Shown one piece after another: positions 38,280 to 47,956 of a stretch of DNA of 64,000 nucleotides. The first letter of the stretch is position 1. Each line of letters opens with the position of its first letter. Location of the stretch: contig CALEDT010000049.1 in assembly GCA_937949525.1 (NCBI GenBank), forward strand, positions 1 to 64,000, written 5' to 3'. This DNA comes from an uncultured Burkholderiales bacterium (GTDB taxonomy: Bacteria; Pseudomonadota; Gammaproteobacteria; Burkholderiales; Thiobacillaceae). The translations under genes were made by a program, and so were the position numbers. The notes below the pieces were generated by a model. That model saw only the letters and a list, made by a program, of their open reading frames with translations, was not told the DNA's origin and ran no database searches.

Positions 38280-38758
38280 GCGCGGCCACCTGGGAATTGC
38301 TGTCCTACGTCGTCACCGTGATCGGCCTGCCGCTGGCCATCGGCGTGTTTCTTTTCGAGCAGCGCAAGGAACGGGAGAACGAGGAGGAGGCGACCTGGCA
38401 GCAGTTGTCCGACGCCTATGTCGATTTCCTCGGGATCGTGCTCGCCAACCCCGATCTCAAGCTGCGCAGCCAGGCCACGGTGACCCATCTGACCGACGAG
38501 CAGATGGAGCGCAAACTGGTGATCTTCGACATGCTGATCTCGCTGTTCGAGCGCGCCTACCTGCTGGCCTGGGAACCGGACATGGACGAGAAGCAGCGGC
38601 GACGCTGGCATTCCTGGGAGGACTACATGCGCGAGTGGTGCCGGCGCGAGGATTTCCGCGCCCGCCTGCCGGAACTGCTGCGCGGCGAGGATGAGGATTT
38701 CGCCCACTACATCCAGCGCCTGGCGCAGGAGGAGTCGTGCCCAGCGTCTACGACCTGA
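38276..38758 (+). CDS. single-span membrane protein, unknown
   Basis: 160 residues. One N-terminal transmembrane segment (about 6-27, 'LLSYVVTVIGLPLAIGVFLF') is followed by a charged, Glu/Arg-rich helical part with many tryptophans and tyrosines. No family recognised. The gene overlaps its neighbours on both sides by 4 and 22 bases, so it is embedded in the lipid operon. The overlaps suggest it belongs functionally to that operon. Confidence 0.65.
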   Translation: MSAATWELLSYVVTVIGLPLAIGVFLFEQRKERENEEEATWQQLSDAYVDFLGIVLANPDLKLRSQATVTHLTDEQMERKLVIFDMLISLFERAYLLAWEPDMDEKQRRRWHSWEDYMREWCRREDFRARLPELLRGEDEDFAHYIQRLAQEESCPASTT

Positions 38759-39342
38759 AACCGGCGTTCCAGCGACGGCTGCGGCCGCTGGTGCGCAAGC
38801 TGGCGGCGGCCGGCGTCAGCGCCAACCAGGTCACCGTCGCGGCCGTGGTGCTGTCGTGTCTCGCCGGCGCGCTGATCGCCACACGGCCGCATGAGCCGCA
38901 CTGGCTGCTGTTGTTGCCCGGCGTATCGTTCGCGCGCATGGCGCTCAACGCCGTCGACGGCATGCTGGCGCGCGAGCACGGCCAGCAATCGCGCCTGGGC
39001 GCGCTGCTCAACGAGCTCGGCGACGTGCTGTCCGATGCCGCGCTGTACCTGCCGCTGGCGTTGGTCACCGGTTTTTCGCCCGCGCTGGTGGTGACCATCG
39101 TCGTGCTGGCCGGCATGGTGGAGCTGACCGGCGTGCTCGGCCAGACCGTCGGCGGCAGCCGCCGATACGATGGGCCGATGGGCAAGAGCGACCGCGCCCT
39201 GGTTTTCGGCGCGCTGGGCCTGATACTCGGCCTGGGCGCGCCGGCCGGGCCCTGGCTCGACGCCGTGCTGGCGCTGGTGCTGGCGTTGTCGCTGTGGACC
39301 GTGCTCAATCGGGCGCGGCGCGCGCTGGCCGAGGCAGGCTGA
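38737..39342 (+). CDS. CDP-alcohol phosphatidyltransferase-like protein (YnbA-like)
   Basis: 201 residues, five to six membrane segments, GTG start with GAGGAG upstream. The family motif is present but altered: 'NAVDGMLAREHGQQSRLG' and 'LLNELGDVLSD'. In the standard DxxDGxxAR...GxxxDxxxD motif the first and third aspartates appear as asparagine here; the second and fourth remain. As I recall, E. coli YnbA has the same pattern, and there too CdsA-like and acyltransferase genes follow. It probably transfers a phosphatidyl group to an unknown alcohol. Confidence 0.78.
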   Translation: MPSVYDLKPAFQRRLRPLVRKLAAAGVSANQVTVAAVVLSCLAGALIATRPHEPHWLLLLPGVSFARMALNAVDGMLAREHGQQSRLGALLNELGDVLSDAALYLPLALVTGFSPALVVTIVVLAGMVELTGVLGQTVGGSRRYDGPMGKSDRALVFGALGLILGLGAPAGPWLDAVLALVLALSLWTVLNRARRALAEAG

Positions 39343-39343
39343 G

Positions 39344-40282
39344 ATGTTCGCCGCGCTGACCGCCAACGCCGCCGCATTTCTCGCCGGCATCTTCGCCATG
39401 CTGCTCATCGCCAGCGGCGTCGTGTATCTGCTGCGGCGCGCGCATCCCGAACGCGATTACGGCGAACTGGCCGCGCGCGTGCGTTCATGGTGGGTGATGG
39501 CCGGCATCTTCGCCGCGGCCATGGCGCTGTCGCCGACCCTGTCGCTGATCTTCCTGGGTTTCGTCAGCTTCCTCGCGCTCAAGGAATACCTGTCGCTGAT
39601 CCCCACCCGGCGCGCCGACCGGCGCGTACTGTTCTGGGCCTATCTGGCCATACCCGTGCAGTTCTGGTGGGTGGCGATCGGCTGGTACGGCATGTTCATC
39701 ATCTTCATCCCGGTCTATCTGTTCCTGCTGCTGCCCCTGCGCATGGTACTGATCGGCGAGACCGCCGGCTTCCTGCGCGCCGCCGGCAGCCTGCATTGGG
39801 GCCTGATGCTGACGGTGTTCAACCTGTCGCACATGGCCTTCCTGCTGGCCTTGCCCGCAGCGGTCAACCCCGCTGGCGGCGGTGCCGGCCTGGTGCTGTT
39901 CCTGATGTTCCTGACCCAGTTCAACGATGTCGCGCAGTACGTCTGGGGCAAACTGTTCGGGCGGCACCCGATCATCCCCAAGGTCAGCCCCGCGAAGACC
40001 TGGGAAGGCTTCGTCGGCGGTGTCGCCACCACCACGCTGGCGGCCGGGCTGCTGGCGCCTTGGCTGACGCCGCTGGTCGGCTGGCAGGCGCCGGCGGCCG
40101 GTCTGTTGATCGGCCTGGCGGGCTTCGTCGGCGACGTCAACATCTCGGCGCTGAAGCGCGATCTCGGCATCAAGGACAGCGGCAAACTGATTCCCGGCCA
40201 TGGCGGCGTGCTCGACCGGGTGGACAGCCTGACCTTCACCGCGCCGCTGTTCTTCCACTTTCTCTATTACCTGCACTACTGA
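39344..40282 (+). CDS. cdsA: phosphatidate cytidylyltransferase (CdsA family)
   Basis: Forms CDP-diacylglycerol from phosphatidic acid and CTP, the donor used by the preceding phosphatidyltransferase. 312 residues, about eight membrane segments, with the signature '[19 protein letters not shown]' and '[14 protein letters not shown]' at the C-terminus. It starts one base after the upstream gene ends. Being beside a YnbA-like enzyme, it may be a second, dedicated CdsA (YnbB-like) rather than the housekeeping one. Confidence 0.88.
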   Translation: MFAALTANAAAFLAGIFAMLLIASGVVYLLRRAHPERDYGELAARVRSWWVMAGIFAAAMALSPTLSLIFLGFVSFLALKEYLSLIPTRRADRRVLFWAYLAIPVQFWWVAIGWYGMFIIFIPVYLFLLLPLRMVLIGETAGFLRAAGSLHWGLMLTVFNLSHMAFLLALPAAVNPAGGGAGLVLFLMFLTQFNDVAQYVWGKLFGRHPIIPKVSPAKTWEGFVGGVATTTLAAGLLAPWLTPLVGWQAPAAGLLIGLAGFVGDVNISALKRDLGIKDSGKLIPGHGGVLDRVDSLTFTAPLFFHFLYYLHY

Positions 40283-40290
40283 CACGACCG

Positions 40291-40986
40291 ATGCGACGGC
40301 TGGTGCGCTTCGCCTTCTGGCTGTTGATCGCGCGCCCGGTGGCGCTGCTGCTGCTGGGGCTCAACGTGCGCCACCGGCAACGTCTGCCCCGTGCCGGGCC
40401 GGCCATCGTCGCCGCCAACCACAACAGCCATCTGGACACCCTGGTGCTGCTATCGCTGTTTCCGCTGGCGCTGCTGCCCCGGCTGCGGCCGGTGGCGGCG
40501 GCCGACTACTTCCTGCGCAACCGGCTGCTGGCCTGGTTCGCGCTCGAGGTGATCGGCATCCTGCCCATCGCGCGCACGGCACAGGGCGGCCGCGATCCGC
40601 TCAGGCCGTGCGAACGGGCGCTCGACCGCGGCGACATCCTGATCCTGTTTCCCGAGGGCAGCCGCGGCGAGCCGGAAGTGCTCGGCCGTTTCAAGCGCGG
40701 CATCGCGGTGCTGGCCGCGCGCCGGCCCGAAGTGCCGGTGACGCCGGTGTTCCTGCACGGCCTGGGCAAGGCGCTGCCCAAGGGTGACCCGCTGCTGGTG
40801 CCGTTTTTCTGCGATGTCTTCGTCGGCGAGCCGCTGCATGGCGGCGACGCCGATTTCCTGGCCACGCTGGAAGCGCGCATGCGGGAGCTGGCGCAGGCAT
40901 TGCCGTCGGCGGCGGCGGAGGATGCCGTTCACGGCGGCCGGCCGGTGGACGCCGCTTCTCCGTGCGGACGCGCGTCGGGTGAATGA
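40291..40986 (+). CDS. 1-acyl-glycerol-3-phosphate acyltransferase (PlsC family)
   Basis: 231 residues with one N-terminal membrane segment, the HX4D active site in '[13 protein letters not shown]' and the glycerophosphate-binding '[13 protein letters not shown]'. It makes phosphatidic acid or a related acylated phospholipid, the substrate for the CdsA encoded 8 bases upstream. The last 25 residues look unconserved. Confidence 0.88.
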   Translation: MRRLVRFAFWLLIARPVALLLLGLNVRHRQRLPRAGPAIVAANHNSHLDTLVLLSLFPLALLPRLRPVAAADYFLRNRLLAWFALEVIGILPIARTAQGGRDPLRPCERALDRGDILILFPEGSRGEPEVLGRFKRGIAVLAARRPEVPVTPVFLHGLGKALPKGDPLLVPFFCDVFVGEPLHGGDADFLATLEARMRELAQALPSAAAEDAVHGGRPVDAASPCGRASGE

Positions 40987-41006
40987 TTCAAGGATAATCT
41001 GCGCGC

Positions 41007-41852
41007 ATGAAGCTGAACTTCACCAAGATGCAGGGTGCCGGCAACGACTTCGTCGTGTTCGACGGCATCCGTCAGCGCGTCGCGCTGACGCCGGCGCAAT
41101 GCCGCGCGCTGGCCGACCGGCATTTCGGCATCGGCTGCGACCAGATCCTGCTGGTCGAGGCGGCAACCCGACCGGACTGCGATTTCCGTTACCGCATCTT
41201 CAACGCCGATGGCGGCGAGGTGCAGCAGTGCGGCAACGGCGCGCGCTGTTTCGTGCGCTTCGTCCATGAACAGGGGCTGACACCCAAGCGCTCGATCCGC
41301 GTCGAGACCGTCGCCGGCGTCATCGAGCCCCGTCTGGAGGACGATGGCCGGGTCACCGTGGACATGGGGCCGCCGCGTTTCGCGCCGGCCGATGTCCCGT
41401 TCCTGCCGGAGCGGGCCGCGCCGGCGACGCTGCCGCACAGCCATGTGCTCGACGTCGCCGGCGAGCCGGTCGAAGTCAGCGTGCTGTCCATGGGCAATCC
41501 GCATGCGGTGCGCGTGGTGTGCAACGTCGATACCGCGCCGGTGCGCGAGCTGGGCGCACGCATCGAGCAGCACCCGGCTTTCCCCGAGCGGGTCAACGTC
41601 GGTTTCATGCAGGTGCTGCACCGGCGTGAGATCGCCCTGCGCGTATTCGAACGCGGCGCCGGCGAGACCCTGGCATGCGGCACCGGTGCCTGTGCCGCCG
41701 CGGTCGCCGGCATCGTGCGCGGCCTGCTCGACTCCCCCGTCACCGTGCATGCGCGCGGCGGCGACCTGTCCATCCGCTGGGACGGCGGCGCCGGCCACGT
41801 CTTGCTGACCGGCCCGGCGGTCACCGTATTCCATGGCGAAATCGAGATATGA
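41007..41852 (+). CDS. dapF: diaminopimelate epimerase
   Basis: Converts LL- to meso-diaminopimelate for lysine and peptidoglycan. 281 residues. The two catalytic cysteines are in '[11 protein letters not shown]' (Cys75) and '[14 protein letters not shown]' (about 224). A GATAAT-like -10 lies a few bases upstream (40993-40998), so the mRNA leader may be very short. It overlaps the DUF484 gene by 4 bases. Confidence 0.96.
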   Translation: MKLNFTKMQGAGNDFVVFDGIRQRVALTPAQCRALADRHFGIGCDQILLVEAATRPDCDFRYRIFNADGGEVQQCGNGARCFVRFVHEQGLTPKRSIRVETVAGVIEPRLEDDGRVTVDMGPPRFAPADVPFLPERAAPATLPHSHVLDVAGEPVEVSVLSMGNPHAVRVVCNVDTAPVRELGARIEQHPAFPERVNVGFMQVLHRREIALRVFERGAGETLACGTGACAAAVAGIVRGLLDSPVTVHARGGDLSIRWDGGAGHVLLTGPAVTVFHGEIEI

Positions 41853-42496
41853 ACATCACGCCCGAACAGATCAAGGAGTTCCTCAAGCTCAACCCGGATT
41901 TCTTCGCCGGCCATCCGGAACTGCTCACCGAGATCAGCGTGCCGCACCCTTACAGCGGCCAGGCCATCTCGCTGGGCGAGCGTCAGGTGCTGGCCTTGCG
42001 CGACAAGTCGCGCAACCTGGAGCTGAAACTGCGCGAGTTCATCCGTTTCGCCGAGGAGAACGACGCCATCGGCGACAAGCTGCACCGGCTGGCGCTCGAC
42101 CTGATGCGCGCACGCGGCCTGGACGCGGTGTTCCAGGCGTTGTACCTGAACCTGACCGACAGCTTCGCCGTGCCGCATGCCAGTCTGCGCATCTGGACCG
42201 AGCATGCGCCCGACATGCCCGAGTTCGCGCCGGTCAGCACCGACGTGAAGGTACTGATGACCGGTCTGACCGCGCCGCGTTGCGGCGCCGACGCGCCGGA
42301 CGAGATCCGCGCCTGGTTCGGCGCACAGGGGCCGCACCAGCAGTCGTTCGCGCTGGCGCCGATGCGCGAGGACAATCTGAACGGTCTGCTGGTGTTGGCG
42401 TCCGAGGATGCCAAACGCTTCTATCCCGAGATGGGCACGCTCTACCTGTCCTGGCTGGCGCAGCTCACGGCGGCCGCCTGTTCGCGTTTCATCTGA
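41849..42496 (+). CDS. DUF484 (GAF-like) protein
   Basis: 215 residues of the conserved dapF-xerC spacer gene (E. coli yigA). N-terminal '[15 protein letters not shown]' and a central coiled region lead into a GAF-like domain. Function not established. It overlaps both neighbours (ATGA, TGATG), so the trio is one translational unit. Confidence 0.9.
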   Translation: MNITPEQIKEFLKLNPDFFAGHPELLTEISVPHPYSGQAISLGERQVLALRDKSRNLELKLREFIRFAEENDAIGDKLHRLALDLMRARGLDAVFQALYLNLTDSFAVPHASLRIWTEHAPDMPEFAPVSTDVKVLMTGLTAPRCGADAPDEIRAWFGAQGPHQQSFALAPMREDNLNGLLVLASEDAKRFYPEMGTLYLSWLAQLTAAACSRFI

Positions 42497-43401
42497 TGGC
42501 CGACGGCGCGCTCAGCCGCTGCATCGACGCCTATCTGGCCAGCCTGGCGGCGCACCATTACAGCCCGGCCACGCTCGTCACCTACGCCATGGGCCTGCAG
42601 CACCTGCGGCACTGCGTCGGCGAGGTGGCGCCGGCGACACTGGATACCCACGCCATCCGCCGCGCCTTGGCCACGCTGCGCGCGCGCGGCCTGGCGCCGC
42701 GCACGCTGGCGCGCACGCTGTCGTCCTGGCGTGGGCTGTTCCATTTTTTGGCGCGCGCCGGCGAGGTCGCGCACAACCCGTGCATTGGCCTGCGTCCGCC
42801 CAAGGCCGAGAAACGCCTGCCCAACACGCCGTCGGTGGACGACATGGCGCGTCTGCTGGCGTCCGGCGAAACGCCCGGGGATGCACAGGCGGCGGTGTGG
42901 CAGGCGCGTGACCTGGCCATGTTCGAACTGATGTACTCCTCCGGTCTGCGCCGCGCGGAATTGATCGGGCTGAACCTCGGCGACGTCGACCTCGACGCCG
43001 GCGAAGTCAAGGTGCTGGGCAAGGGCGCCAAGACGCGCGTGGTGCCGGTGGGCAGCCGTGCGCTGCATGCGTTGCGGTACTGGCTGTCGCTGCGCGACCG
43101 GGTCGCGCGCGACACGCCGGCACTGTTCGTCGGCCGGCGCGGCGCGCGCATCGCGCCATCGCCGTTGCACCTTGCGTTGAGGCGGCTCGCGGTGCGTCAG
43201 GGGGTGAGCGCGCATCTGCACCCGCACGCCCTGCGCCACGCCTTCGCCAGCCACCTGTTGCAATCCTCCGGCGACCTGCGCGCGGTGCAGGAGATGCTGG
43301 GCCATGCCAGCCTGTCGACCACGCAGGTCTACACGCATCTGGATTTCCAGCACTTGGCCCAGGTGTACGACCAGGCCCATCCGCGCGCCAGGAAGAAGTA
43401 G
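42496..43401 (+). CDS. xerC: tyrosine recombinase XerC
   Basis: With XerD, resolves chromosome dimers at dif. 301 residues with an N-terminal SAM-like core-binding domain and the catalytic set: Arg in 'YSSGLRRAELIGL', Lys in 'LGKGAKTRVVPVG', HxxR in 'HPHALRHAFASHLL', His in 'LGHASLSTTQVYTH' and the tyrosine of 'QVYTHLD'. Context dapF-DUF484-xerC supports XerC over XerD. In many relatives hslV-hslU follow; here they do not. Confidence 0.94.
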   Translation: MADGALSRCIDAYLASLAAHHYSPATLVTYAMGLQHLRHCVGEVAPATLDTHAIRRALATLRARGLAPRTLARTLSSWRGLFHFLARAGEVAHNPCIGLRPPKAEKRLPNTPSVDDMARLLASGETPGDAQAAVWQARDLAMFELMYSSGLRRAELIGLNLGDVDLDAGEVKVLGKGAKTRVVPVGSRALHALRYWLSLRDRVARDTPALFVGRRGARIAPSPLHLALRRLAVRQGVSAHLHPHALRHAFASHLLQSSGDLRAVQEMLGHASLSTTQVYTHLDFQHLAQVYDQAHPRARKK

Positions 43402-43610
43402 CGGCGATTACCCGGGCAGGCCGGTCAGATCGATCGCCGCCGCCGGCAGCGCCTGGGGCGCCAGGGTGCGTGGTTCACGCACGGTGTCGACTTCGGCATG
43501 GCCACCCACCGTCGGCTGCCGATGCACGTGCAGGGCACGTGCCGGGGACATCCAGCACCCACATCTCCGGCACGCGATGGCGCGCGTACCGTGGGGTCGC
43601 TGCCGGCGGG

Positions 43611-44351
43611 TCAGTCGACCTTGTAGCCGACGTGCAGCGCGACCACGCCGGCGGTCATGTTGAAGTAATCGACCCGCCGGAAACCGGCGGCTTCCATCAT
43701 CGCCTTGAGCGTTTCCTGGTCCGGATGCATGCGGATGGATTCGGCCAGGTAGCGGTAACTGGCCGCGTCCTTGGCCACCAGTTCGCCCATGCGCGGCAGC
43801 AACTGGAAGGAATACAGGTCGTACAGCGGTGCCAGCGGTTTCCAGACCTTGGAGAACTCCAGCACCATCAGCTTGCCGCCCGGCTTGAGCACGCGCCGCA
43901 TCTCCGCCAGTGCGTCCTCCTTGTGCGTCATGTTGCGCAGGCCGAAGGCGACCGTGACCAGATCGAAGTAATCGGCGGGAAACGGCAGCTTCTCCGCGTC
44001 GCACTGCGCCACCGGCAGCAGCAGCCCGTGGTCGAGCATGCGGTCGCGGCCGACGCCGAGCATGGAGCCGTTGATATCGGTCAGCCATACCTCGCCACTC
44101 GGTCCCGCCTCCTGCGCCAGCAGGCGGGCGACGTCACCGGTGCCGCCGGCGATGTCCAGCACCCGGGCACCCGGACGCAGCGCGGCGTGCAGGCTGAGAA
44201 AGCGCTTCCACAGCCGGTGCAGACCCACGGACATCAGATCGTTCATCACGTCGTAGCGGTCGGCCACGGAGTGGAACACCTGCGCGACCTTGCGCGCCTT
44301 CTCGTGTTCGGCGACGGTCTCGTAACCGAAATGGGTCTGGTTGTCGGCCAT
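43611..44351 (-). CDS. ubiE: ubiquinone/menaquinone C-methyltransferase
   Basis: 246 residues. SAM-dependent methyl transfer to the ring of demethylmenaquinone or 2-polyprenyl-benzoquinol. SAM motif I is '[16 protein letters not shown]'; '[16 protein letters not shown]' and '[13 protein letters not shown]' are UbiE signatures. The 209-bp gap 43402-43610 between xerC and ubiE shows nothing I can name. It lies 11 bases from yggX in the same direction. Confidence 0.95.
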   Translation of the reverse strand: MADNQTHFGYETVAEHEKARKVAQVFHSVADRYDVMNDLMSVGLHRLWKRFLSLHAALRPGARVLDIAGGTGDVARLLAQEAGPSGEVWLTDINGSMLGVGRDRMLDHGLLLPVAQCDAEKLPFPADYFDLVTVAFGLRNMTHKEDALAEMRRVLKPGGKLMVLEFSKVWKPLAPLYDLYSFQLLPRMGELVAKDAASYRYLAESIRMHPDQETLKAMMEAAGFRRVDYFNMTAGVVALHVGYKVD

Positions 44352-44362
44352 GGCGGCAGGGC

Positions 44363-44629
44363 TCAGTGCGGGCGGTAGCCTTCCGGATTGCCGACACCTT
44401 CGCCGAAGAAATACTTTTCCGCCTGTTCCATCAGGTACTTGCGGTGCTGCGCATCGGCCAGATTGAGCCGGTTCTCATTGATGATCATGGTCTGCAACTT
44501 GATCCAGCCCTGCCAGGCTTCCTTGGACACGCTGTCGAACACGCGTTTGCCGAGTTCGCCGGGCAGCGGCGGGAAATCCATGCCTTCGGCCTCGCGGCCG
44601 AGTTTCACGCATTGCACCATGCGGGCCAT
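44363..44629 (-). CDS. yggX: Fe(II)-trafficking protein YggX
   Basis: 88 residues with the conserved Cys7 of '[16 protein letters not shown]' and '[18 protein letters not shown]'. It protects iron-sulfur clusters and may deliver iron. Start at 44629, preceded by GGAG. Probable operon with ubiE downstream. Confidence 0.93.
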   Translation of the reverse strand: MARMVQCVKLGREAEGMDFPPLPGELGKRVFDSVSKEAWQGWIKLQTMIINENRLNLADAQHRKYLMEQAEKYFFGEGVGNPEGYRPH

Positions 44630-44688
44630 CTCGTTTGCTCCTGTGGCAGATCGATGAACGGAATGGTAGCCGAACGCGACGAGCGACG

Positions 44689-45015
44689 TCACCCGCCGGC
44701 CAGACGTTTCTCGATGCGGCGTGCGAACACCGTCATCTCCTTGGCGGCCTGGATGTCGCCCTTGGCTTCGGCGGCGGCGATGCCCTGGCGGTACGTGGTC
44801 AGCGCGTCCTGGGCAGCACCGCTGTCGTCCAGTGCCTTGCCCAGCAGTTTCCACGCGGCGGAGTAGGTGGCATCGAAGGCCAGCGCGGCGCGCAGGTGTG
44901 TGACCGCATCGCCGGCGCGGCCGGCCTTGAGGCATTCGTTGCCGAGCGCATAACGCAGCAGGGCGTTGTCCTTGCCCTGGGCCAACATCTTTTCGAAGGT
45001 CTCCAACGGGGTCAT
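44689..45015 (-). CDS. small tetratricopeptide-repeat protein
   Basis: 108 residues, about two TPR units ('[28 protein letters not shown]' span and '[19 protein letters not shown]') plus a C-terminal helix. A protein-interaction scaffold, no signal peptide. Partner unknown. Confidence 0.75.
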   Translation of the reverse strand: MTPLETFEKMLAQGKDNALLRYALGNECLKAGRAGDAVTHLRAALAFDATYSAAWKLLGKALDDSGAAQDALTTYRQGIAAAEAKGDIQAAKEMTVFARRIEKRLAGG

Positions 45016-45130
45016 GGGGGTGTCCTCGGGTCCGTGGTCACGCGCGGACGGGGCAGGCGGCGCCCCGCCGTCAGTCAGAGCATGGGGGCGTGCCGCGCGG
45101 AAGCAACCCCGGCGGCCGCAGGGGCACCCC

Positions 45131-45598
45131 TCATGGCGCCGCGCCGGCGTAGCCGTTCTGGCGCCACGCCTCGAATACCGCCACGGCCACGGCGTTGGAC
45201 AGGTTGAGGCTGCGCTGGCCGGCGCGCATGGGGATGCGCACGCGCGCCTGCGGCGCGAACTCGGCCAGGATGTCGGCCGGCAGGCCGCACGTCTCGGCGC
45301 CGAACACCAGCGCATCGTCCGGTTCGAACGCGCTGGCAGCCAGGCTGCCGCTGCCCTTGGTGGTGAACGCGAACAGCCGCCGTCCGGCCAGTGCTGCGCG
45401 CGCCGCGGCCCAGTCGTCGTGCACGCGCAGGTCGGCGAACTCGTGGTAGTCCAGCCCGGCACGGCGCAGGCGGCGGTCGTCGATGCCGAATCCCAGCGGC
45501 CGCACCAGATGCAGACGGCAGCCGGTATTGGCGGCCAGGCGGATGACGTTGCCGGTGTTGGGCGGGATTTCGGGGTGAACCAGAACGATGTCGAACAT
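45131..45598 (-). CDS. trmL: tRNA (cytidine(34)/uridine(34)-2'-O)-methyltransferase
   Basis: 155 residues, a minimal SPOUT methyltransferase that 2'-O-methylates the wobble base of tRNA-Leu. 'HPEIPPNTGNVIRLAANTG', 'FGAETCGLPADIL' and 'IPMRAGQRSLNLSNAVAV' form the knot. Start at 45598; upstream in-frame codons lengthen the ORF without conserved sequence. Divergent from gshA. Confidence 0.93.
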   Translation of the reverse strand: MFDIVLVHPEIPPNTGNVIRLAANTGCRLHLVRPLGFGIDDRRLRRAGLDYHEFADLRVHDDWAAARAALAGRRLFAFTTKGSGSLAASAFEPDDALVFGAETCGLPADILAEFAPQARVRIPMRAGQRSLNLSNAVAVAVFEAWRQNGYAGAAP

Positions 45599-45707
45599 GG
45601 CGGCGCGGCGGGGGCGACGGGCCCACCATTTTCCGCCAGGCTGAGGCGAGCGGGATGGCGGGATTCCGGTTATCTTGTCACGCTTTCCGACGCACCGACG
45701 ACGACCC

Positions 45708-47012
45708 ATGGTCCCTCATCTCACCACCGCGCTGACCGGCCCGCTGCTGGAGCTGGAACGGCATGTCATCGACGCACAGCCGGACATCGAGCACTGGTTC
45801 CGCAAGCAATGGATGGAACATGCGGCGCCGTTCTACAGTTCGGTGGATCTGCGCAACGCCGGCTTCAAGCTGGCGCCGGTGGACACCAACCTGTTTCCCG
45901 GCGGCTTCAACAACCTCAATCCGGATTTCCTGCCGCTGGCGGTGCAGGCGGCACAGATCGCGGTGGAAAAGATGTGCGTCACCGCCAAGCGCTTTCTGAT
46001 CATCCCGGAAAACCACACGCGCAACCTGTTCTATCTGCAGAACGTCGCCGCGCTGGCCGACATCGTGCGCAAGACCGGCCTGACCGTGCGTTTCGGCAGC
46101 CTCATCCCCGATCTCGCTGCGCCGCTGACGCTGGATCTGCCGGACGGCGGCCGGCTGACGCTGGAGCCGGTGCGACGCGACGGCAACCGTCTGTACCTGG
46201 CGGACGGCGAGGCCGGCGCGGCGTTCGATCCCTGCGCCATCCTGCTCAACAATGATCTGTCGGCCGGCGCACCGGCCCTGCTGCGCGGCCTCGATCCGGC
46301 GCAGACCATGCTGCCGCCGCTGCACGCGGGCTGGGCCACGCGGCGCAAATCCAAGCATTTCGCCGCCTACGACCAGGTCGCGCATGCGTTCGCCGGCGTC
46401 ATCGGCATCGATCCTTGGCTGATCAACCCCTACCATGCCCGTTGCGGTGAAGTGGATTTCCACGCCCGGGTCGGCGAGGAATGCCTGGCCGAGCACGTCG
46501 AGCAGGTGCTCGCGCGCATCCGCGTCAAGTACCGCGAATACGGCATCGAACGCGCACCCTACGTGGTGGTCAAGGCCGATGCCGGCACTTACGGCATGGG
46601 CATCATGACGGTGAAGTCCGCCGACGACGTGCGCGATCTGAACCGCCGCCAGCGCAACAAGATGGCCGTGGTCAAGGAGGGCCTGGAGGTCACCCAGGTG
46701 CTGGTGCAGGAAGGCGTGCACACCTTCGAGAGCATCAACGAGGCGGTGGCCGAGCCGGTGGTATACATGATCGACCATTTCGTCATCGGCGGCTTCTACC
46801 GCGTGCATACCGGGCGCGGCGCCGACGAGAACCTCAATTCGGCGGGCATGCACTTCGTGCCGCTGGCGTTCGACGCCGCCGGAAGTTACTGCGATTGCGG
46901 CCTGCGACCCGATGCGCCGGTGAACCGTTTCTACACCTATGGCGTGCTGGCGCGCCTGGCCGCGCTGGCGGCGGCCATCGAACTGGAACAGACCGATCCG
47001 GAGCGGGCATGA
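45708..47012 (+). CDS. gshA: glutamate-cysteine ligase (Acidithiobacillus/betaproteobacterial type)
   Basis: First step of glutathione synthesis. The 434 residues do not look like E. coli GshA; they match the separate type found in Acidithiobacillus and many betaproteobacteria ('VDTNLFPGGFNNLNPDFL', 'IIPENHTRNLFYLQNV', 'VVVKADAGTYGMGIMTV'). ATG 45708 is chosen; a GTG 33 bases upstream is possible. It overlaps gshB by 4 bases. Confidence 0.9.
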   Translation: MVPHLTTALTGPLLELERHVIDAQPDIEHWFRKQWMEHAAPFYSSVDLRNAGFKLAPVDTNLFPGGFNNLNPDFLPLAVQAAQIAVEKMCVTAKRFLIIPENHTRNLFYLQNVAALADIVRKTGLTVRFGSLIPDLAAPLTLDLPDGGRLTLEPVRRDGNRLYLADGEAGAAFDPCAILLNNDLSAGAPALLRGLDPAQTMLPPLHAGWATRRKSKHFAAYDQVAHAFAGVIGIDPWLINPYHARCGEVDFHARVGEECLAEHVEQVLARIRVKYREYGIERAPYVVVKADAGTYGMGIMTVKSADDVRDLNRRQRNKMAVVKEGLEVTQVLVQEGVHTFESINEAVAEPVVYMIDHFVIGGFYRVHTGRGADENLNSAGMHFVPLAFDAAGSYCDCGLRPDAPVNRFYTYGVLARLAALAAAIELEQTDPERA

Positions 47013-47956
47013 GACTGCTGTTCATCGCCGATCCGCTGGAAAGCTTCAAGGTCCACAAGGATTCCACCTACGCCATGATGGCGGAGGCGGCCCGCCGTGG
47101 CCATGCGCTGTACGCCATGGTGGCGGAAGGGTTGGCCTGGCGCGACGGGCGGGTGCATGGCCAATGCGCCGAAGTCCACCTGACCGGCGGCAATCCCTGG
47201 TTCACCCGCGCCGAGCCCACCTGGCGCGATCTGGCCGGGTTCGACGCGGTGCTGATGCGCAAGGATCCGCCGTTCGATCAGGGTTATCTGACCGCGACCT
47301 GGCTGTTGGACATGGCCGAGCGCGGCGGCGCGCGCGTGTACAACCGGCCGGCGGCATTGCGCGATTACAACGAGAAGCTGGCGATCGCGCGTTTCGCCGA
47401 GTTCATCGCGCCCAGCCTGGTGAGTGCGGATGCCGCGCTGATCCGCGCCTTCCTGGCCGAACAGGGCGACATCATCGTCAAGCCGCTCGACGCGATGGGT
47501 GGGGCGGGCATCTTCCGCCTGCGTCCAGGCGACCCCAACCTCGGCGCCATCCTGGAGACCGCTACGCGCCACGGCCGGGTGGCGGTCATGGCGCAGCGCT
47601 ATCTGCCGGAGATCGCCGACGGCGACAAGCGCATCCTGTTGATCGATGGCGCGGCCGTGCCCTATTGCCTGGCGCGCATCCCGGCGCAGGGCGAGACGCG
47701 CGGCAATCTGGCGGCCGGCGGTACCGGCGTGGCGCGGCCGCTCACGGCGCGCGACCGCGACATCGCCGCCGCGCTGGGGCCGCCGTTGCGCGCCGCCGGG
47801 CTGCTGCTGGTGGGTCTGGACGTGATCGGCGCGCATCTGACCGAGGTCAACGTCACCAGCCCGACCTGTTTCCGCGAGATCAGCGCGCAGACCGATTGCG
47901 ACGTCGCCGCGCTGTTCGTCGATGCGCTGGAGCGGGTGGCGCGGGAGCGGATGTGA
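47009..47956 (+). CDS. gshB: glutathione synthetase
   Basis: ATP-grasp enzyme adding glycine to gamma-glutamylcysteine. 315 residues with 'FIADPLESFKVHKDSTYAMM', 'MRKDPPFDQGYLTATWLLD', 'DIIVKPLDAMGGAGIF' and 'LTEVNVTSPTCFREI'. Translationally coupled to gshA upstream (ATGA) and to apbE downstream. Confidence 0.96.
   Translation: MRLLFIADPLESFKVHKDSTYAMMAEAARRGHALYAMVAEGLAWRDGRVHGQCAEVHLTGGNPWFTRAEPTWRDLAGFDAVLMRKDPPFDQGYLTATWLLDMAERGGARVYNRPAALRDYNEKLAIARFAEFIAPSLVSADAALIRAFLAEQGDIIVKPLDAMGGAGIFRLRPGDPNLGAILETATRHGRVAVMAQRYLPEIADGDKRILLIDGAAVPYCLARIPAQGETRGNLAAGGTGVARPLTARDRDIAAALGPPLRAAGLLLVGLDVIGAHLTEVNVTSPTCFREISAQTDCDVAALFVDALERVARERM

Noticed and set aside
43402-43610. Minus-strand extension of about 65 codons after ubiE
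   Set aside because: It is out of the ubiE frame with no start, signal or motif; treated as empty.
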